Source: Gracilaria gracilis
Taxonomy: Eukaryota; Rhodophyta; Florideophyceae; Gracilariales; Gracilariaceae
Reading direction: 5' to 3'
NCBI GenBank assembly: GCA_030374805.1
Contig: JARGSG010000208.1
Location: forward strand, 124,001 to 188,000
DNA: 64,000 nucleotides
Shown: positions 57,565 to 64,000 of the stretch, piece by piece
Position numbering within the stretch: position 1 is the first letter of the stretch
Layout: each line of letters starts with the position of its first letter
Notes under the pieces: model-generated
Told to the model about the DNA's origin: nothing
Database searches by the model: none
Seen by the model: only the letters and a program-made list of their open reading frames with translations
Position numbers and translations under genes: made by a program

Positions 57565-60500
57565 ATGGATCGTGAGGGCGACGGGGTGGTGCGCTTGTCG
57601 GCCGCCTCTGGCGCCGACGCCGTGCACATGGGCACCATCGCTTCGTCCAGCTCTCGCGTGCACAGCCTCTTGCTTCGCATCGAAAGCTCCTCCGCAACCG
57701 CCCTCACTGTCGCTTTGTCGCTCTCGGAACAGCTGCGCCATGTTCTTTCGCTTCTGCGTGTGGCGCCTCAACCTCAAACTCCGCACCCAGCATGCAATCA
57801 CACCGCACCTCCCGCCTTGTCCCAGCCTTTGGACGCGCTTGCTCTCGTCAACCACGTGCACTCACAGCCAACTTCTGTCACCGTGCCCCCAAACTCCGCA
57901 GCTGTTTACGAGGTGCAACTAACCACGCAAAACGCGTGCAAGCAAAACATTGCAGACCTCTATCCTGATGTACAGCCTCATAACATTGCCACAAATGCTA
58001 TCCCCTTTTCCGGACACCTTGTAGCTGTCAACCTCAAAACCTCTCTCCAAGTCGCCAGCTTGACTCTGTCTGGCAGTTGTTGCGAATCATGGCTTCAACC
58101 TCAACTCTGCGTTCTGCACTTTGCTCATTGCATGGTCGCAAACTGGACGTACGGCGATCTTGCCGTGCGAAACAAGAGCCAGTTGCCTACTGTCTTTTCG
58201 ATATCCGTCGGTTTGCCGTCTATGCCCGACCACTCGTCAGATGTGCAATTCCGTTTCGTTGACCCAGTCACGGCGTCGGACCTGGATCCGCACGCAATTC
58301 GCCTCGACGCTCGCTCCACAACAGTTGTGAGAGTCGGCTTCCTGGCTTCGAAGGAGGGCTCTGAGGAGTACTGGTTGTCCGTCCAGAACTTGGAAAACGC
58401 CGATAACTTTTGGCACGTGCGCGTTCTGGCATCGCCCAAGGGTCAGCTCGTTGCGCACGGAATTCACATTTCCTGCGCTGACGCCCTTGACTTTGAGGAC
58501 TGCTATGCGTATTGCCCAACCTTCAAACAAATTGACGTGCGCAATGACTACTCCGAAGCGGTCAATCTCTCGCTTCTGTCCGACTGCCGAGATGAGATTT
58601 CTTACGAGATTTCGCACGACTGGAGCAAGCAGCGCGCCGAACACCAGCCTATGTCATCGCATGACGGTTTGGTGCACCATGATGATGAAAATGATACGGA
58701 GCTGGACATTGCGGAAGATCAACAGCTTCCTCCAGATGTTGTTGAATTGCTCAACGGCGATACGTCATCAAAGGAGCGCGTGAACGCCATCGACGAAACG
58801 CAACGATGGTTGTCGCCAACCAAAGGCGTGCCGAATCAGATTTCGTCCCCGGGGCAGGAGAGCGAGTCAGTTGACGACGAGGAACAACTTGCAGATGAGA
58901 ACCAACCGCAGTTTGACGAAAACATGTCATTGCGCCCGGGTCAAAGTCGCCGTTTGCGCGTTTGGTACGTTCCGAGAATGCTCGTTGTGGGTAAAAAAGA
59001 TGTTAAGAATGTTAGCGCTTCCAGTATCCAACCGGACGGAAAGCTTCAAGAAAAACAATTCAAGCTTCTTTTTGTTCTTCCCTCTGGTGAACGCCGTATC
59101 GTCTCGTGTAGCTCCCGTGTATGCGAATCCAACGTCCAACTTGAGCAACGCGAGGTTCATCTTGGCAACTGCGATCTCTTGACCACATATGCCAGCGCTA
59201 TTCGCTTTACTAACTGTTCTGACTTGCCAGCAGCTCTGTCGATCCATTATGAATCCCGCTGCGTGATTGCTGCTTCGCATGATATACGCATTGAGCCTAG
59301 AAAGAAGTATGATCTCAGCTTGAGTTTTGTGCCGCTACATGTCAACCCGCGATATCACAAAGAAATCAGCATCACCAATGAACGAAACCCGAATGCGCAA
59401 AAAATGGTCTTCACTCTTCGAGCAAACTGCGTCGATCGCCGGGGCATTAGCTTCCACGCCTTGTTCTATAAGATTTTAGCACCGGAGCCGACAGATGAAG
59501 TTGACTTTGGAGTTGCTGTTGCAAACCATCCGTCAATTCGAGTCTTTCGTGTGAGAAACGAAACTCACCAAAGGCTCGTGCTGCGCTTTGAGAATTTCCG
59601 TGGCGTTACTACATACGCTTCTAGTGAACAGGTTTCCACACCGGTGGAATCGCCAGAGTGTTTGCAACGCAAACCCCGCATTGATTGGAAGGACTCTTTG
59701 CCATCAATTCCCGGGGTTGTCCGATTAGGGGCGAATGATCCTGCATTCACTCCCCGAGATCCAGAATCCAGTCGCACATCGCTTGCGATTTTAGATCTTG
59801 GTGTGGGCAGACCCGGTGCTCTTAATACACAAGGCAGTAGCTGTTTATTGAAAGGTGACATAGAATATGGTCAAGAGGATTTGAATGGCCCGCCATCATA
59901 CCCGTGGACTGAGCATGAAAATAATGAGCGATCAGCATGGGAGCGCCGAAAGCCTTTACAAGAACTTATCAAATGCTTGGATGCTCAAGAGCTTAACAGA
60001 ACAGATTCGATCCCCACTTTTTTCGAGAATCATGATGCAGAGAAGCAGTTTGCCGACAAGATATTCCGTCCGGTGCAATTATTGCAGGCCGCTCTTGCAG
60101 ACGGCTGTCTGTCCGAGGCAGATGTGATTTCTTTGGAACCAAAAGCTCAATGTATCATAATTATTTCGTTAAGACTGACTGATAGAGATGTACGTAGGAC
60201 AACCAAACTTCGTGTGATTGAAAGAAGAATGAAGATTCGAATGCTAGAATTTGACCAAGATCGTCTGGGAGCCCTCGAAACTAAAGACCCAAAACGAGGG
60301 ACGCGCTTACGGGAAGCTATTGAAGCCGGCGAGGTATCTATGGAGAGAGAGGTTCCGTTCACCATACGTGCATGCAAGAGTGCGATGAGTATCTCACCAC
60401 TTACGCATTTAAACTTTGGCATCATTTCTGTCGGAGAGCAAAGAGATAAGGCTTTCAATATTGTAAACCTTTCTGAGACTCCCCTTTTGTACGAGATTCG

Positions 60501-60744
60501 GAAATCAGGAGCCCCCAACTCTCGCGATCTGCGGTTTAACCTTGGACCGAGCTTTCACGGCGCAATCAGTCCGTACTATTCAAAAGTGGTTCCATTCATC
60601 TATGCCCCCACAGTTGAGGGAAGGTTTGAGGAGAGAATAGTTGTTAAAAACCGACTGGATGAATCTGCAGATCGTGAAATTGTTGTCAAGGCTTTTGTAG
60701 TCAGATCACGAGTTATATGGGATGAGAGCGATGAGGATGACTGA
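57565..60744 (+). CDS. Large ASH/MSP-like beta-sandwich protein
   Basis: 1059 residues from the ATG at 57565 (MDREGDGVVRLS). The protein is built of several Ig-like units of the ASH/MSP (ASPM-SPD2-Hydin) type: around 190-300 (VANWTYGDLAVRNKSQLPTVFSISVG...FLASKEGSEEYWLSVQN), 500-680 (VHLGNCDLLTTYASAIRFTNCSDLPAALSI...RIEPRKKYDLSLSFVPLHVNPRYHKEISI) and 940-1050 (PLTHLNFGIISVGEQRDKAFNIVNLSETPLLYEI). Each has the LNFG--VG----K-F-I-N-S pattern. An acidic linker separates the units. No TM or signal. ASH proteins usually serve cilia, centrosomes or the trans-Golgi. The specific orthologue is unknown. Confidence 0.66.
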   Translation: MDREGDGVVRLSAASGADAVHMGTIASSSSRVHSLLLRIESSSATALTVALSLSEQLRHVLSLLRVAPQPQTPHPACNHTAPPALSQPLDALALVNHVHSQPTSVTVPPNSAAVYEVQLTTQNACKQNIADLYPDVQPHNIATNAIPFSGHLVAVNLKTSLQVASLTLSGSCCESWLQPQLCVLHFAHCMVANWTYGDLAVRNKSQLPTVFSISVGLPSMPDHSSDVQFRFVDPVTASDLDPHAIRLDARSTTVVRVGFLASKEGSEEYWLSVQNLENADNFWHVRVLASPKGQLVAHGIHISCADALDFEDCYAYCPTFKQIDVRNDYSEAVNLSLLSDCRDEISYEISHDWSKQRAEHQPMSSHDGLVHHDDENDTELDIAEDQQLPPDVVELLNGDTSSKERVNAIDETQRWLSPTKGVPNQISSPGQESESVDDEEQLADENQPQFDENMSLRPGQSRRLRVWYVPRMLVVGKKDVKNVSASSIQPDGKLQEKQFKLLFVLPSGERRIVSCSSRVCESNVQLEQREVHLGNCDLLTTYASAIRFTNCSDLPAALSIHYESRCVIAASHDIRIEPRKKYDLSLSFVPLHVNPRYHKEISITNERNPNAQKMVFTLRANCVDRRGISFHALFYKILAPEPTDEVDFGVAVANHPSIRVFRVRNETHQRLVLRFENFRGVTTYASSEQVSTPVESPECLQRKPRIDWKDSLPSIPGVVRLGANDPAFTPRDPESSRTSLAILDLGVGRPGALNTQGSSCLLKGDIEYGQEDLNGPPSYPWTEHENNERSAWERRKPLQELIKCLDAQELNRTDSIPTFFENHDAEKQFADKIFRPVQLLQAALADGCLSEADVISLEPKAQCIIIISLRLTDRDVRRTTKLRVIERRMKIRMLEFDQDRLGALETKDPKRGTRLREAIEAGEVSMEREVPFTIRACKSAMSISPLTHLNFGIISVGEQRDKAFNIVNLSETPLLYEIRKSGAPNSRDLRFNLGPSFHGAISPYYSKVVPFIYAPTVEGRFEERIVVKNRLDESADREIVVKAFVVRSRVIWDESDEDD

Positions 60745-60990
60745 ACATGTTTATCTCTTCCGCGATCAATTGTGAGGATTGATAGTTCCCAAGATATCCC
60801 TCAGGAAACAAAAAACTTATCCAAACGCCCATGAGCATCTTAGTTTCGTCGTTCGACTTTAAGAAACTGCAGAACTACTCGAGGATTTCGGAGGGCAAGT
60901 TGAGTGAGATCCAAGTAGCCTCATGTTAAACCCGACGAGATAGTGTTGTGTGTTTAAAAGGTTTCCTCAACTTCTTTCATGAACAAGCAT
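60745..60990. other. Convergent 3' intergenic region
   Basis: 246 bp between the ASH-like gene and the spliced coiled-coil gene. No gene seen. Confidence 0.6.
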
Positions 60991-61572
60991 TCATGCGTCT
61001 TCGTCGATATCAAGTGCGTCGCTCCAGTGAACTTCACGTAACTTTGCAATTCTGAGCCTTTTCTCGTCATCTGGTGTACTAGCATTCTCTTCTGCCTCTT
61101 GCTCCTTAACAATCAAACCACAAGTTAGAAAGATTGGCGTTGTTGCATCTTCTTTCAACAAGCATTAAAACCCTAGACTTACCTGTAATCTTCTTTTCAT
61201 AACTGCCAGTTGATTCGCAATCTCATCCCTTTGAGAAAGAAGAGTTACCCGCTGCATGTTTGTGTCAACAATCCATTGCTCTAGCTCACTTTCTCTCTTC
61301 TCCGCCGCATCTGCCTTCCTTCCTATTTCGGTTTCAAACACTTGCACTAGATCAACAAGTTCCTTATGTCGAACAAGTCTCCGTTGCAATACTTCAAGTT
61401 TTTGAATGGCTTTATCAATAGCTTTTTCAGTTTCAGCTTGTCGGCGAACATCATGAGAATTAGTTCGAAGACTTGCAGTCTGCAATAGTCGCGAAAGTGA
61501 CTCTGCAGCCTCCGAGACTTCCTGTTCTACGTCATCTTGTGAACTCTTGCGAAAGAAGGCTGAAGTCAACAT
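60991..61572 (-). CDS. Small coiled-coil protein, spliced
   Basis: Two exons, 61183-61572 and 60991-61104, give 167 residues. Reading through exon 1 stops after a few codons of unrelated sequence; the CAG|GTAAGT donor and a TTAAG| acceptor join in phase to continue the helix (RRLQ-EQEAEEN). Residues about 15-145 are almost entirely coiled coil (KAIDKAIQKLEVLQRRLVRHKEL, KRESELEQWIVDTNMQR, RDEIANQLAVMKRRLQ). The C-terminus is acidic (HWSDALDIDEDA). No family recognised; similar short helical proteins include subunits of Mediator or kinetochore complexes, but nothing here supports a choice. Confidence 0.72.
61105..61182 (-). other. 78-nt spliceosomal intron
   Basis: On the minus strand the donor is CAG|GTAAGTCTAGG and the acceptor reads TTTGATTGTTAAG|GAG, with a CTAAC branch-point candidate (TTTCTAACTTG). 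Removing it keeps phase 0 and extends the coiled coil to a natural stop. Length is close to the 76-nt GATC intron. Confidence 0.85.
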
Positions 61573-62804
61573 TTAACAAGCGACTGTTGGATCGCTCACG
61601 CTGGACACAGTTGAGAACGTGATAGGGATCTCTGAAAGCAAGCGTTTAGTTCTGGAGACATGAGCTTGTTTGAATGAAGAATTGGCAGTTGAAGGCGTGA
61701 GAAGGTTGAATAGGTGGCGATGAGTGAAGAGATATACGTAAATTGGCGGTGAACAATGAACTGACAAGTTTGAATTTATGATAAGCTTGTAGTCGTCGTG
61801 GACGGCGCACCATTTGGTTTTTGGCTGTTGCGCGCGCTCCCAAAGTGTTGAGTATGCATTGGTAACCTATTTCTAGAAACTAGTCGTCAACAGTCTAGCA
61901 GAGTATGTACAAGCGCATTCCAGGTTTTGTGCTAATGGATGGCGACAACATTCCAACCTGTGGGAACGGTCGTGAAACTGCCCCTTGCGTTCATTGCAGA
62001 GTACAGGACAACGTTAAAAGAGATAAAAGAAGGGCCCGACTTCAAACGGTCGCGGACATGCGTTGAAATTTGACGACTAGCGGATATCGAGAGCTTGTGC
62101 GAAAAAGAAAGAATAGGCAAAACTAACATAGCAGTTCCTCAGAAAGGCCAAAGGCCAGCACATTCAACAGATAATCTATGTGGGTTGTACGCGCCACTCT
62201 CTGTCCGCCCGTGCGCAGTTTCATCACAGGAATAAGTTTGGTGCGATCTCTAGTAGATGACTATTGTTTGGACGCACTGTGCTTCGGCATGGTTGCTAAA
62301 CACATTCCGAGCAGAAGTTGAGCCTCGGAGAAGGGGGTGTCGTGCGGTGTTTGTTGTTTTCCACGCTTCACATTGTGGAGATTGATGGAAGGCTATGATG
62401 CGCTTGTATAGATGGAGACATCTAGCTAGATACAGGCTTGCCTTGAAAGGTTGGCAGCATGATCGGGAGCAATCGTGGTCGAGACGGAGGGCCGACCGTT
62501 TTGTCGGTTTGACGCGGCGATGGCAAAACCGATGAAGCTGCGCTGTGGGCGGTGTGCACCTGTTCACGTGTCGTACGTGTAAATTGCGGTGCTGCTTCTG
62601 ATCAGTGATCGTTTCCGCACCGAGAAGATCATGCATGATGGAGAGATCAAATCTGAAACGAACACGTTGCGCGCGCGGTGGCAAGCACGCGCAACCAACG
62701 CGCCGCTGCGAGCCAAAGCGTGCGCACCGTGCCGCTCCCCCTCGTGCCGCCAACGGGTCCTCATCCTGCTCACAAGCCGCCCGCTTTTTGCCGCAACCTT
62801 TCTC
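61573..62804. promoter_or_regulatory. Divergent intergenic region
   Basis: 1.23 kb between the coiled-coil gene and the RRM gene. A 65-codon minus-strand ATG frame (61932-62129) has ordinary composition but no recognised domain. The rest shows nothing supportable. Confidence 0.45.
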
Positions 62805-63845
62805 ATGATGGCGTCCTCCTCCGCAGACTTCGTGCTGGACGAAGGTCTTGACGAAGACGAAGACGTGCTTGTTTTTCAGTCCGGTCATCACTATACCGCC
62901 CCCGAATCAAGCACCACAAGCTCCCAACATCAGGCCGACCGCACAATTCCCGAACCTCAGGGGCAACCATCCTCGTCCACGCACATTGACCCGAACACTC
63001 CTGCCTCACTTTCCTCACCTGCTGTTATCATTGACGGCCTACCAATCTCATCGTCCCGCGCCGATCTTGACGCCTTTCTTGACTCAGCGCCCATCACAAA
63101 TGTACGTCTACGCCGCTTAGAGAAGGATGGTCTGTTACGAGTTCGCGTCCAGTTTGCAGACTCCATCGCCGCTACTAAAGTTCTAAGCCAAGACGGTGCA
63201 GACTTTCGAGGTTCCGTTATTGCTGTCAAAGTTGCAACTGATGAGCGATGGGAGGCAAGTAATGCCGAACAAACATCACGTCGCATGCAACAGCCACAAA
63301 CGAAAATCATCCCGGATGCGAAACAAGTGCAGACTGGCTTCTGGAATGCTTTCGCTGCCGCGAAGAATGTTGCGGAGCGACTTGAAAAAGGCGCCAGGCA
63401 TCTTAGTGAAGATCTGGAGCGTCGACTGCAAGTGAGTGAAAAGGTCGAACAAACGAAGACAGCGATTGTAAATATTGATCAGCAGTATGGAGTTAGTAAA
63501 ACGGTCAGCGATGTTGCCAAGAAGGGTAGAGAAGCAGCTGAGGATGTTGACAAAACTTATGGCATTTCGAACGGTGTAACTAAGGTTGCTAGCAACGTCA
63601 GTGGTGCAGCCGGTGTTGTTGCAAGGGAGGTGGATGAAAGTTTTCGAGTAAGTGATAGGGCTCGAAATGTGTTCAATGACGCTATCAAGAATGATACTGT
63701 TGGTAATGTTGCCAAGGGTGTGGTTGGTGCTTTGGATGGTGATACACCCACAACCAAGAAGAGAACACAACCTACGGCAGACGAAAAAGAAGAGCTTCCT
63801 TCCAGCGAACAGTCGAACAGTACTAACTTCGAAGTTGGTGGTTAG
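62805..63845 (+). CDS. RRM protein of the BPA1/Vip1 type
   Basis: 346 residues from ATGATG at 62805; the frame runs upstream to 62589 from a GTG with no homology. An N-terminal acidic segment (FVLDEGLDEDEDVLVF) is followed by a degenerate RRM at about 80-155 (AVIIDGLPISSSRADLDAFL...LRRLEKDGLLRVRVQFADSIAATKVLS...GSVIAVKVA). From about 170 the protein is helical, with repeated DxxYGIS units (NIDQQYGVSKTVSDVAKKG, DVDKTYGISNGVTKVAS) and a final VAREVDESFRVSDRARNVF. RRM plus these amphipathic repeats matches S. pombe Vip1 and plant BPA1-like proteins, RNA/lipid-linked regulators of unknown mechanism. Confidence 0.7.
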   Translation: MMASSSADFVLDEGLDEDEDVLVFQSGHHYTAPESSTTSSQHQADRTIPEPQGQPSSSTHIDPNTPASLSSPAVIIDGLPISSSRADLDAFLDSAPITNVRLRRLEKDGLLRVRVQFADSIAATKVLSQDGADFRGSVIAVKVATDERWEASNAEQTSRRMQQPQTKIIPDAKQVQTGFWNAFAAAKNVAERLEKGARHLSEDLERRLQVSEKVEQTKTAIVNIDQQYGVSKTVSDVAKKGREAAEDVDKTYGISNGVTKVASNVSGAAGVVAREVDESFRVSDRARNVFNDAIKNDTVGNVAKGVVGALDGDTPTTKKRTQPTADEKEELPSSEQSNSTNFEVGG

Positions 63846-64000
63846 CGTAAGTGTGGGCGAATAATTTCTTGGGTTGTATTATGTCCTTGTTCTTCTACGG
63901 CTCGTCCACACTTTGTTCCATTCATATATACTCGTGTAGTTTTGGATTTATGAACTGTACAGATAAGGATAATTGTGAAACTGCGATTGTACCACTACAC
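63846..64000. other. 3' flank of the RRM gene
   Basis: 155 bp to the window edge, AT-rich, presumably 3' UTR. No further gene visible. Confidence 0.5.

Overview
The window is nuclear DNA of a photosynthetic eukaryote, most likely a red alga; the taxonomic call is inference. It carries eukaryote-only housekeeping genes (RUVBL1, the RNA polymerase I/III subunit AC19, UTP23, DDX49, HRD1 and HRD3, TRM11, SKP1-type and BAH proteins). It also has nuclear genes for plastid proteins with transit peptides (geranylgeranyl reductase, and a twin-arginine-targeted PsbQ-like lumen protein). Nearly every gene is one open frame; I could place only two introns with confidence (76 and 78 nt). Compact intron-poor genes, plastid genes and a Hedgehog-type Hint domain together fit unicellular red algae better than plants or green algae. 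No tRNA, rRNA, CRISPR array or prokaryotic operon structure was seen.

Layout. 0.9-11.3 kb: moderate-GC housekeeping block (RUVBL1, RPAC2, UTP23, GatC, NT-C2 protein, DDX49, SKP1-like protein). 11.3-43 kb: very GC-rich, with homopolymeric Pro/Ala/Gln/His coding tracts and long spurious antisense frames. It holds a tandem zinc-finger protein, two secreted proteins (choice-of-anchor A, Hint), PsbQ-like, HRD3, allophanate hydrolase, a Myb/SANT-like factor, HRD1, a coiled-coil membrane protein, a PP2C phosphatase, glycyl-tRNA synthetase, a DMT transporter, a PHO80-type cyclin and CHLP. 44-53.6 kb: gene-poor and repeat-rich, with a LINE fragment flanked by an 11-bp direct repeat, one small ABM protein gene, a 389-bp MITE-like element, a three-copy ~178-bp repeat and decayed coding sequence. 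53.6-64 kb: gene-dense again (aldo-keto reductase, TRM11, BAH protein, large ASH/MSP-like protein, spliced coiled-coil protein, BPA1/Vip1-like RRM protein).

Functional links. HRD3 and HRD1, the two core subunits of the ER-associated degradation ubiquitin ligase, lie about 7 kb apart. GatC, GlyRS and TRM11 serve translation; AC19, UTP23 and DDX49 serve rRNA synthesis and ribosome assembly. The choice-of-anchor A and Hint genes are adjacent on the same strand, and both products should be extracellular.

Most unusual items: the Hog-like self-processing secreted protein and its neighbour; a retroelement RNase H domain interrupted by a Tudor-like segment; the MITE-like element with doubled palindromes in its terminal repeats; a SKP1 domain fused to a coiled coil; a single-domain allophanate hydrolase; and an ASH-like giant protein in a probably flagellum-less lineage.
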